Below the pieces are notes generated by a model. The model did not search any database and was not told the DNA's origin. It worked only from the letters and a program-made list of their open reading frames with translations. The position numbers and the translations under genes are program-made. A DNA stretch of 64,000 bases, taken from Steroidobacteraceae bacterium (GTDB lineage: Bacteria > Pseudomonadota > Gammaproteobacteria > Steroidobacterales > Steroidobacteraceae). This document shows positions 53,343 to 60,439 of this stretch, piece by piece. How positions within the stretch are numbered: position 1 is the first letter of the stretch; each line of letters opens with the position of its first letter. The stretch covers positions 1,674,001-1,738,000 of the forward strand of contig JAWLAG010000001.1 in NCBI GenBank assembly GCA_041395505.1, read 5' to 3'.

Positions 53343-53816
53343 TCAGTCGGTCTTGAACTTGTTGTGACAGCTCTTGCACACCTTGCCGGTCGCTGCGACG
53401 GCAGGTTTTGCGCTCGCCAGGTCGCGTTGACCGGCAACATTCTGCAGCTTCGTCGTTTCTACGCCCAGTTGTTTCATGAGCGCCGCGAACTCCTCGGGCT
53501 TGCTCCAGATCTCGGGTTTCGCTTCGGTCCTCGCGCCACGGTCCGAGCCCGCCGGAAATGCCTCCGGAAGCATGGTGGCCAGCATCGCAACCCGCTTGCT
53601 CAGGGTTTCGAATCGCTCCGGGTCATATGGCATCTTGCCGTTCACCATCGCCGCCATCTGGCCAAAATTGCTGCCGAGCACGGTATACAGTGACTGCCGG
53701 TACTCGATCTGCTGGGCGCTGCGATTCGCTTCTGCGCCGCCGCCGACGATGGGCAGGCAGAGAAGTACTGCGGTCGAGGCCGTGGCGAATACGGTGCGAA
53801 TTGAGCCGATGGACAT
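53343..53816 (-). CDS. Class II cytochrome c (c-prime/c556-like)
   Basis: This 157-residue protein has a signal peptide (AVLLCLPIVGGGAEA) and a single heme-binding CKSCH motif near the C-terminus (VCKSCHNKFKTD), as in four-helix-bundle class II cytochromes. A likely axial Met lies in the N-terminal part (NFGQMAAMVNGKMP). It is periplasmic. It converges with the cytochrome b561 gene, forming a plausible electron-transfer pair. The function, electron transfer or binding of small ligands such as NO, is not determined. Confidence 0.9.
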   Translation of the reverse strand: MSIGSIRTVFATASTAVLLCLPIVGGGAEANRSAQQIEYRQSLYTVLGSNFGQMAAMVNGKMPYDPERFETLSKRVAMLATMLPEAFPAGSDRGARTEAKPEIWSKPEEFAALMKQLGVETTKLQNVAGQRDLASAKPAVAATGKVCKSCHNKFKTD

Positions 53817-53882
53817 CCGAAACTCTCCTGGATTGCAAAGCGGGCGGCTGGGTGGATTCAGGCGCGATTATGCCATGCGCCA

Positions 53883-55091
53883 TCAAAGGCGTGATAACGC
53901 TCCTCGGAGGTCGGACAGCAGGTCATCGACATTTTCGAGGCCAACGGAAAGGCGCAGCAAACCGGGCGGCAGCCGTGACTGCGCTCCCTCGACGGTGGCG
54001 CGATGTTCGATCAGCGACTCAACGCCACCGAGCGAGGTCGCGCGAATGATCAATTCGAGACCCCCAGCGACGCGTAGCGCCGCTGCGTCGCCATCGGTGA
54101 CTTCGAACGACAGGAGTGCCCCATACCCGCCCTGCATCTGTTGCCTGGCCAGCGCATGTTGTGGGTGCGATGGCAGTCCCGGATAGCGGACCCGGCGCAC
54201 TTTCGGCTCGTGCTCCAGTGCGGCCGCGATGATCTGTGCAGATGCACAGCAGCGTTGCAAACGAACGTCGAGCGTGCGCATGCCGCGCACCAACAGCCAG
54301 GTTTCGAACGCGCCAAGCACCGCACCCGCTGCGACCCGCTCCACGTGCACCGCATCACACAGTGCATCTCGTTCGCGAAATGCCAGCGCACCGGCAAGCA
54401 CGTCGGAGTGGCCGTTGAGGAACTTGGTCGCCGAGTGAAGGACAATATCGGCACCGAGTTCCAGCGGCCGGGTAAGGAGCGGTGTAGCCACCGTCGAGTC
54501 GATGACCAACTGCGCACCGCTCGAATGCGCAATCCCCGCCGCGGCCGCGATGTCAAGCAACTCCCAGGTCGGATTTGCCGGCGTCTCACCCCATACCAGT
54601 GTGGCGCGTCCCGGTCGCAGTGCCGCCTTGAGCGTAGCGAGATCCTCGCAATCGAACCACTGCAGGCCAATGCGGCCCTGCGCCTCGAGCTGTTGCAGAC
54701 GAGCGCGCACACCGAAATACAGGCGCGATTGCGCGATGACCAGCGTACCCGGCGATAACGCCATGAGTAACGCATTGGCGGCGGCCATTCCGGAGGCGAA
54801 CAACATGGCGTCCGCCGCGCCTTCGAGTGCCGCAATGACGCGCTCGGCATCCTTGGACAGCGGCAGATCATCGCGTATGTAGATCGCATCGCTGATCGGA
54901 CGGTAATCGCGATCGCGGCCGTAGGTCGTGGCTGGCTGCAAGGGGGGCAGGACAGCGCCGGTTTGTGCATCGTGTGCGCCGCCGGCCCGGGCCAGCCAGC
55001 TCTCCCGGCTCATGCCGTCGATCCGGTCGCCGTTGCTCATGCGCGAACTCTGCGCAGTGTCCGTGCTGTCACGCCGTCTGCCATCGCTCAT
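53883..55091 (-). CDS. Cystathionine gamma-synthase/lyase-family PLP enzyme
   Basis: This PLP fold type I trans-sulfuration enzyme has about 402 residues. The PLP lysine is in LHSATKFLNGHSDVLAG, and other landmarks are PATTYGRD, LFASGMAAANALLMA and SLGGVESLIEHRAT. Length and motifs fit cystathionine gamma-synthase or beta/gamma-lyase; sequence does not settle which. ATG 55091 is chosen; TTG 55106 and ATG 55040 are alternatives. It is divergent from the dienelactone hydrolase gene. No met or cys genes are nearby. Confidence 0.88.
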   Translation of the reverse strand: MSDGRRRDSTDTAQSSRMSNGDRIDGMSRESWLARAGGAHDAQTGAVLPPLQPATTYGRDRDYRPISDAIYIRDDLPLSKDAERVIAALEGAADAMLFASGMAAANALLMALSPGTLVIAQSRLYFGVRARLQQLEAQGRIGLQWFDCEDLATLKAALRPGRATLVWGETPANPTWELLDIAAAAGIAHSSGAQLVIDSTVATPLLTRPLELGADIVLHSATKFLNGHSDVLAGALAFRERDALCDAVHVERVAAGAVLGAFETWLLVRGMRTLDVRLQRCCASAQIIAAALEHEPKVRRVRYPGLPSHPQHALARQQMQGGYGALLSFEVTDGDAAALRVAGGLELIIRATSLGGVESLIEHRATVEGAQSRLPPGLLRLSVGLENVDDLLSDLRGALSRL

Positions 55092-55135
55092 GGTATCTTT
55101 TGTCAAAGCGCAGTCGCAACGTAGTGGAGGGACTC

Positions 55136-55876
55136 ATGGCGAGCAGCCAGATCGTTACCCGGCAAATCGACTATTCGGCCGGCAGCACCAAGCTCAAGGG
55201 TATGCTCGCCGTCGATTCGGCAGTCGCGGGCAAGCGTCCCGGTATCGTGGTTTTCGGCGAGTGGTGGGGATTCAACCCCTACCTGCGCCGCCGCGCGCAG
55301 GATCTGGCGGCGCTTGGGTATGCAGCACTCGCGGCCGACGTCTATGGCGATGGTGTTGTCGCGGCCGACGCGGAGGAAGCCGGGCGTCGCATGAACGCAC
55401 TGTTCGCTGATATGAATGCGACTTCGGCGCGTATCCGCGCAGCTGTCGATACTCTTGCGCAACAACCGGAAGTCGATTCGTCCCGGCTTGGCGCGATGGG
55501 CTATTGCCTGGGCGGCGCGCTGTCTTTGCATGCCGCGCGCACCGGCTTGCCACTGCGCGGTGTCGCCAGTTTTCATGGATCGCTCGGCAAGACGCACGCG
55601 GCCAAAGCGGGCGATGTCAAGGCCAAGGTCCTGGTATGCCACGGCGCCGAGGACAAACTGGTCTCCACCGAGGAGCTGGCTGGGTTCCGGGAAGAAATGA
55701 ACGCACTGGGCGTCGAGCTGGAATTCCACTCCTACCCGGGGGCGCTGCACGGGTTTACCAACCCGGAAGCGACCGCAAATGGCAAGAAATTCGGCTTGCC
55801 GCTGGCCTACGATGCGGCTGCCGACCGGCAGTCCTGGAACGATTCGCAGGCATTCTGGCGGCGGGTGATGGCCTGA
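55136..55876 (+). CDS. Dienelactone hydrolase family protein
   Basis: This alpha/beta hydrolase has 246 residues from ATG 55136, supported by a perfect GGAGG at 55126-55130. The DLH triad is visible: Cys in MGYCLGGALSL, Asp in CHGAEDKLV, and His in PGALHGFTN. DLH proteins hydrolyze dienelactones from aromatic ring cleavage or other esters; the physiological substrate is unknown. It runs convergently toward the cyclophilin gene with 10 bases between stops. Confidence 0.93.
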   Translation: MASSQIVTRQIDYSAGSTKLKGMLAVDSAVAGKRPGIVVFGEWWGFNPYLRRRAQDLAALGYAALAADVYGDGVVAADAEEAGRRMNALFADMNATSARIRAAVDTLAQQPEVDSSRLGAMGYCLGGALSLHAARTGLPLRGVASFHGSLGKTHAAKAGDVKAKVLVCHGAEDKLVSTEELAGFREEMNALGVELEFHSYPGALHGFTNPEATANGKKFGLPLAYDAAADRQSWNDSQAFWRRVMA

Positions 55877-55886
55877 TACGGGCCAC

Positions 55887-56798
55887 TCAACTGGACGGCC
55901 GCACGCGCACGGGCACCGAGACGTTGCAAACGTCGATGTGATTGGCCGGGCGCAGATACCAGGGGTCGCGACGGTTGCGACGCGATTCAACATAGGCATC
56001 GAACGCAGCGCTTCGCGTATCAAGCCGTTGCAGCGCAATGCGCTCGTCGGCCAGTACATCGGCTGCAACCCGCGCCCGTTCGATCACGGTCGCCTGTCCA
56101 GCATCGGTGTAAAAACCCATGGGCGGTGGACCTCGTGTCAGGGCGGCAAGGACTTCGATGCCTTGAACGACGCGTCCGACGACGGTGATATTGCGGTCGA
56201 GTTGTCGAGGTGCCTGGCCGATCACCGCGTAGAGTTCCGTGCCATTGCCCGCATCGGGAGGATTGTCCCGGCCAACGCCTACCGCTCCGTAGCAATGTAA
56301 CCCCCAGATGCGGCGGTGAGCAAAGTCCACCCCGACCGGGAATCCGTCCAGGAATCCCGTCGCCGGCGCGTAGCCATCGGCATCGGTCAACCTCGATACC
56401 GCCATGCCCGCATCAAGTGCAATGTCGAATTCGGCGACCGGATGGGCCTCGGCACCGCCCGGTAGCGCAGTGTCCCTGGACGCGCCCCATTGTGCGACGA
56501 AATTGTCCTGGACGCGGCTGACCGTGAGCCCGTCGAAAAACCCTGCGCGCACGAGCGCACGGACGTTCGCACTCGCTGCGGGCGCAAGTGAATCCGCCAA
56601 TTGCACGATGAACCGTCGCTCGCCAGCCAGGTCGAAATAGATCAGCTGGCCTGGGTCGAGGTCCTGCCAGTCCGCGGCTGTGGTCGCGTCGAGAATCTCG
56701 CTGCTGGTCGGTGCGGGCTTGACCGGGCGCGGCGCGGCGACGCAGCCGCAGATCAGCAGCATGGGTAGCAGAACGAGACGCGAATCGAGCTTGCGCAT
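55887..56798 (-). CDS. Cyclophilin-type peptidyl-prolyl isomerase, lipoprotein
   Basis: This protein has 303 residues from ATG 56798 (MRKLDSRLVLLPM). The N-terminus is a lipoprotein signal with lipobox ICGC, so it is likely a periplasmic, membrane-anchored chaperone. The cyclophilin core is recognizable (FFDGLTVSRVQDNFVAQWG; GLHCYGAVGVGRDN; ELYAVIGQAPRQLDRN; GRVVQGIEVL), but several canonical catalytic residues deviate from the classic FHRVI...QGG pattern. A C-terminal extension of about 70 residues follows the core. A longer frame to 57779 is antisense to the methyltransferase gene and rejected. Confidence 0.85.
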   Translation of the reverse strand: MRKLDSRLVLLPMLLICGCVAAPRPVKPAPTSSEILDATTAADWQDLDPGQLIYFDLAGERRFIVQLADSLAPAASANVRALVRAGFFDGLTVSRVQDNFVAQWGASRDTALPGGAEAHPVAEFDIALDAGMAVSRLTDADGYAPATGFLDGFPVGVDFAHRRIWGLHCYGAVGVGRDNPPDAGNGTELYAVIGQAPRQLDRNITVVGRVVQGIEVLAALTRGPPPMGFYTDAGQATVIERARVAADVLADERIALQRLDTRSAAFDAYVESRRNRRDPWYLRPANHIDVCNVSVPVRVRPSS

Positions 56799-56918
56799 GA
56801 TCGAGGGCCCGCGACATGACCGGCGAGTCCCCATTGTAGGCCAGCTCGGCCCTGGCGGTGGCGATCGCGCCTGCAATTGGCAATACTTCCTTAACGAGTT
56901 CAGCCGGAGTACCGAAAG

Positions 56919-57698
56919 ATGATCACGCGTAAGCTGATTCTGGGCGTCATCGCCGCATTGCCGATGGTGTTCGTCGCGAACCTTGCCTCGGGCGCCGAAC
57001 CTGATGACTATGATCGTGCGTTGACCGTGGTCGGCCGCGATGCGCAGGACCGTGCGCGCGATGAGCGCGACAAGCCTGCCGAAGTGCTGCGTTTCGCGGG
57101 AGTCACACGAGGCATGGTGGTTGCCGATGTGTTCGGTGGCGGTGGCTATTACGCACAATTGCTCGCGACGCTTGTTGGACCTGAAGGACAGGTCCTGCTT
57201 ATCAACAATGCACCGTACGCGGAATTCGTTGCAGACGATCTGAAGCGCCGCTTCGCCGACGGGCGGTTGAGCGAAGTCGACCGGCGGGTCGTCAAGAACG
57301 AGGATCTTACGCTGCCGGCAGGCAAGGTCGATCTGGTCCTGATAGTCATGTCCTACCATGACCTTTACTACAGCGGCGATGGCTGGCCGGCGATCGACGC
57401 AGGGCAGTTCCTGGAGCAGATCAAAACCGCGCTCAAGCCTGGCGGCGCATTTGTCATCGTCGACCACGCGGCCCGAGCGGGCAGCGGAAAATCCGATGCG
57501 CAGACGCTGCACCGCATCGATGAGGATTTTGCCGTGCGCGATATCGAATCGCATGGCTTCGTGTTGGAAGACCGCTATACCGGACTGCGTAACAATGAGG
57601 ATGCACGCGACAAGTCGGTCTTCGACCCGTCGATTCGCGGTCACAGCGATCGCTTCGTGCACCGCTACCGCAAGCCCGCAGCCGCGAACAACGAGTAG
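56919..57698 (+). CDS. Class I SAM-dependent methyltransferase with signal peptide
   Basis: This 259-residue protein starts with a clear signal peptide (LILGVIAALPMVFVANLASGA) followed by a class I methyltransferase fold. The SAM-binding motif I is VVADVFGGGGYYAQLL, motif II VDLVLIVMSYHDLYY, and motif III LKPGGAFVIVDHAA. The signal peptide is unusual because SAM is cytoplasmic; similar exported proteins are annotated in other gammaproteobacteria, but no substrate is known. It may be a methyltransferase-fold protein with another role, or the signal may anchor rather than export it. The 120-base gap before it faces the cyclophilin gene. Confidence 0.85.
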   Translation: MITRKLILGVIAALPMVFVANLASGAEPDDYDRALTVVGRDAQDRARDERDKPAEVLRFAGVTRGMVVADVFGGGGYYAQLLATLVGPEGQVLLINNAPYAEFVADDLKRRFADGRLSEVDRRVVKNEDLTLPAGKVDLVLIVMSYHDLYYSGDGWPAIDAGQFLEQIKTALKPGGAFVIVDHAARAGSGKSDAQTLHRIDEDFAVRDIESHGFVLEDRYTGLRNNEDARDKSVFDPSIRGHSDRFVHRYRKPAAANNE

Positions 57699-57746
57699 GC
57701 GGTTTCCGGCATACGTTTGGTCGGGTCGGTTCGCTAGGCTCCGCCC

Positions 57747-58754
57747 ATGGTTGCAACCATGCGCGCAATGTGTCTGCATGCGCCGGGCGCTGCGCTCGAG
57801 CTCGTAAAGCGACCGCCGCCGACCCCGGCCGCGGGACAGGTGCTGATTGCGGTGCGGGCCTGCGGAGTCTGTCGCACGGATCTACACATCGTCGATGGCG
57901 AATTGCCCAATGCGCGGCTGCCGCTCGTTCCCGGCCATGAGATCGTCGGCACGGTTGCCGCGTGCGGACCCGGCGCGACGCGATTTGAGCCCGGCGCGCG
58001 AATCGGCGTGCCCTGGTTGGGCGGCAGCTGCGGATCCTGCGATGCCTGCCGGCGAGGGCAGGAAAACCTGTGCACTGCGGCGCGTTTCACGGGCTTTTCG
58101 CTCGATGGCGGCTATGCTGACTTCGCAGTCGCTGATGAACGATACTGCCTCCCGATCCCCGGCAATTACACAGACAGCGAGGCGGCGCCGCTCCTTTGTG
58201 CGGGCCTGATCGGCTACCGCGCGTATCGTGCCGCCGCCGCGGAACGGACTCTCGGTCTGTATGGGTTTGGCGCGGCCGCACATTTGCTGGCGCAACTGGC
58301 ATGCGCCCAGGGTCTCAAAGTGTTCGCTTTCACGCGCGATGGCGATCGCCCGGCGCAGCGGCTCGCGCTGCAACTGGGCGCCGAGTGGACGGGGAGCTCA
58401 ATGCAATCGCCGCCTGTTGCGCTCGACGCAGCGATCATCTTCGCGCCAGTCGGGGCATTGGTGCCGCCCGCGCTTGCGGCCGTGCGGCCCGGCGGTCGAG
58501 TCATCTGCGCAGGCATTCACATGAGTGATATCCCGAGTTTCCCTTACGACCTGCTCTGGCACGAGAAGCAGCTGCAGTCGGTTGCGAACCTGACTCGTGC
58601 CGACGGCGAGGCATTCATGCGCCTTGCAGGGCAGATTACGTTGCGTCCGAGCCTGACTGAATTACCGCTCGAGCAGGCCAACAGCGCCCTCGATGACATG
58701 CGCGCCGGTCGTTTGACCGGAGCGGCGGTGTTGAGAACAGGAAACGCTGCCTGA
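57747..58754 (+). CDS. Zinc-dependent alcohol dehydrogenase family protein
   Basis: This 335-residue medium-chain dehydrogenase/reductase has a catalytic zinc site GVCRTDLH and GHEIVG, a structural zinc lobe with four cysteines (CGSCDACRRGQENLC), and a Rossmann fold beginning LGLYGFGAAAH. The substrate is unspecified; such proteins oxidize primary alcohols or reduce aldehydes with NAD(P). It starts at ATG 57747 or ATG 57759. It follows the methyltransferase gene by 48 bases and may be co-transcribed with it. Confidence 0.92.
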   Translation: MVATMRAMCLHAPGAALELVKRPPPTPAAGQVLIAVRACGVCRTDLHIVDGELPNARLPLVPGHEIVGTVAACGPGATRFEPGARIGVPWLGGSCGSCDACRRGQENLCTAARFTGFSLDGGYADFAVADERYCLPIPGNYTDSEAAPLLCAGLIGYRAYRAAAAERTLGLYGFGAAAHLLAQLACAQGLKVFAFTRDGDRPAQRLALQLGAEWTGSSMQSPPVALDAAIIFAPVGALVPPALAAVRPGGRVICAGIHMSDIPSFPYDLLWHEKQLQSVANLTRADGEAFMRLAGQITLRPSLTELPLEQANSALDDMRAGRLTGAAVLRTGNAA

Positions 58755-58779
58755 CCTCAAGGAGCCGCCGGTTGAATCA

Positions 58780-59451
58780 TCAGGCCCCTTGGCGATAGAT
58801 TCGATACTTGCGCCACTCGAAGTACAAATCACTGCCAGTCTTCAGAAGTATCATGGCCAGTAGACCGCCAATGGCCGATACACCTTTTTCAATGACAAGG
58901 TAAGCCATTCCCAAAACCGCCAGCTGTACGATCCAGATACGCAAGTGCAACTCGCGCACTGCCAGGTTGGCAAGGTCCGGCCGCAATGCACCGGCGCGCA
59001 GGTAACCGGTTGCAAACCCGTATAGATGACAAACCAGCACTGTTGCAACGACAAATTGCCAGGCACGCTGGTGGCCCAACTCCAATAGCGTCGCAAATGG
59101 ACCGTTGAAGTGGCTCCGATCGGCAAGCAGCGCCATGATGCCAAAAAGGTGGCCGAGCAGGGCGATGCCAATACCGTAGAAATAAATCGCCCCGCGGACT
59201 AGCCCAAGGATCAATCCTTCTTTTGCCACCAGCAGCATCAGTACGATTACGACCAATTTTGCAAGACCATCCAACCATAGCGCCATGGCCACGTCGAAGC
59301 TGCGCCAGCCCAGCTGCAGCAACCCGAAAACCGGAATGGCGCTGGTGATCAGGATTGCAACGAGTCCGATTGCAGCTGCGCCGTTGCGCATTGCGTCGTG
59401 ATCGGCAGGCAAACGGCTTGCGGAGGCGTTGGCGAGCGGCGGCATGCTCAT
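58780..59451 (-). CDS. Unrecognized integral membrane protein (about 6 helices)
   Basis: I do not recognize this 223-residue protein with certainty; it may belong to the DUF6498 group. Helices fall near residues 26-48, 55-75, 80-107, 130-152, 170-190 and 193-210. The hydrophilic N-terminus (about 24 residues) has several Ser, Ala and Pro. It starts at ATG 59451 and overlaps the previous gene by 4 bases (ATGA), so it is translationally coupled to a second membrane protein of unknown function. It converges with the alcohol dehydrogenase gene. Confidence 0.75.
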   Translation of the reverse strand: MSMPPLANASASRLPADHDAMRNGAAAIGLVAILITSAIPVFGLLQLGWRSFDVAMALWLDGLAKLVVIVLMLLVAKEGLILGLVRGAIYFYGIGIALLGHLFGIMALLADRSHFNGPFATLLELGHQRAWQFVVATVLVCHLYGFATGYLRAGALRPDLANLAVRELHLRIWIVQLAVLGMAYLVIEKGVSAIGGLLAMILLKTGSDLYFEWRKYRIYRQGA

Positions 59452-60158
59452 CCGGGATTAACCAGAAGCAGAAGCAGCATGAACGCCACGGCGCCGGCGG
59501 TCGCAATTGCCACCAGACTCAACATTAATTGCGCGAAGTGCAGTACCCTGCCACGGTCATTGCGAATCAACCCGATGGGAGCGTAGAAAAAGGCGAAGGC
59601 GCCGGCAAAGAATGCAATGATTGCCAATCCGACGATCGACCAGCCGCCGGAGCTGAGCACGCCTCGAGTCCCAAGAATAGCGTTGCGTCCCGCGCCTGGA
59701 TCCAGATTCGGGTAGAGCTTGGCAAATACAGCCCACAACGACAGGGTGGACGTGCCGAGGAGCAGCGCAAGGATGCTGTTGAAGGTCTTGCCGCGAAAGC
59801 TGGAACCGACCAACCAGTTTTCTTCCCGGCTCAAGAGAATTGCCATGGCACAGGCGCAAATCAGCAAGACGGCGGCGCAGAGAATGGGGGCCGGCACCGG
59901 TCCCCCGTAGGCGGACTTGATGATGAACGGTACGGTCAACCCGGCCACGGTAACTCCGATGGTGAGCAACGCGATGGACCGACGCGGAGGATGGCGGGCG
60001 GCTTGATAAATTGCGTAGGTCGCAGTGATCGTGCCGAACCCGCCGCCGTAGACGATCAAAGCGACCGAGTGCAATCCGTCTGGCAGGGCCAGCACGATCG
60101 TGCTGATCGCCAGCGCCAACACGAGCGCTGCACCGAATACGATGCGCATCAGAGCCAT
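59448..60158 (-). CDS. Unrecognized integral membrane protein (about 7 helices)
   Basis: I do not recognize this 236-residue protein. Hydrophobic segments near residues 7-25, 30-50, 63-83, 88-108, 128-148, 172-197 and 213-234 suggest seven helices. A charged stretch (SREENWLVGSSFRGKTF) sits between helices 4 and 5. It starts at ATG 60158. It is the upstream partner of the 223-residue membrane protein, with an ATGA overlap. The tRNA-Glu gene lies 107 bases upstream on the same strand, so the pair could be transcribed with it. Confidence 0.7.
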   Translation of the reverse strand: MALMRIVFGAALVLALAISTIVLALPDGLHSVALIVYGGGFGTITATYAIYQAARHPPRRSIALLTIGVTVAGLTVPFIIKSAYGGPVPAPILCAAVLLICACAMAILLSREENWLVGSSFRGKTFNSILALLLGTSTLSLWAVFAKLYPNLDPGAGRNAILGTRGVLSSGGWSIVGLAIIAFFAGAFAFFYAPIGLIRNDRGRVLHFAQLMLSLVAIATAGAVAFMLLLLLVNPG

Positions 60159-60265
60159 CCGGGAATGATAGGTTTCGCTATGCGACAGGTTCTGGGCCTA
60201 CGTCGCAAGAATCGGCCAAGCCCGGCCAGGGCGGGCGCCATATCTTTGAAATTGCGGTGAAAATT

Positions 60266-60340
60266 GGCGCTCCCTACGGGATTCGAACCCGTGTTACCGC
60301 CTTGAGAGGGCGATGTCCTAGGCCTCTAGACGAAGGGAGC
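60266..60340 (-). tRNA. tRNA-Glu (anticodon CTC)
   Basis: This 75-nt tRNA (including an encoded 3' CCA) folds with a 7-bp acceptor stem (GCTCCCT with AGGGAGC), an anticodon arm with loop CTCTCAA, and a T arm GGGTTCGAATCCC. Anticodon CTC (plus-strand positions 60304-60306) reads GAG, so the product is tRNA-Glu. The sequence is close to E. coli tRNA-Glu. A TATAAT -10 lies 30 bases upstream on the minus strand. Confidence 0.96.
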
Positions 60341-60370
60341 CAGGGCGGATGACCCATGCAGAAGCAGGCT

Positions 60371-60376
60371 ATTATA
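60371..60376 (-). promoter_or_regulatory. TATAAT -10 element for tRNA-Glu
   Basis: The minus strand reads TATAAT here, about 30 bases before the tRNA 5' end. The hexamer at the 17-base spacing is poor, so the -35 is not assigned; TTGACC occurs closer, with only 8 bases between. Position and perfect hexamer favour a real promoter. Confidence 0.5.
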
Positions 60377-60405
60377 TGCGCACCGGTCAAATGCCGATAG
60401 GCGCC

Positions 60406-60421
60406 CTGTCCGCCGGGACAG
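60406..60421 (+). other. Hairpin in the pcnB leader
   Basis: A perfect 6-bp stem (CTGTCC and GGACAG) closes a 4-base GCCG loop, ending 18 bases before the pcnB TTG. No Shine-Dalgarno is visible between hairpin and start. It could reduce translation, but that is untested. Confidence 0.5.
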
Positions 60422-60439
60422 CGGCGGATACTCCAGAAA

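Noticed and set aside
56799..57779. N-terminal extension of the cyclophilin frame
   Set aside because: The extra roughly 330 codons run antisense through the methyltransferase gene. ATG 56798 starts a clean lipoprotein signal.
58757..58791. Possible terminator between the alcohol dehydrogenase and the membrane gene
   Set aside because: CAAGG-x-GCC and GGC-x-CCTTG can pair, but the loop is about 16 bases and no T-tract follows on either strand.
60159..60265. Terminator after tRNA-Glu
   Set aside because: A short GCCCG/CGGGC stem is present on the minus strand but is only 5 bp with no T-run, so read-through into the membrane genes is possible and no terminator is called.
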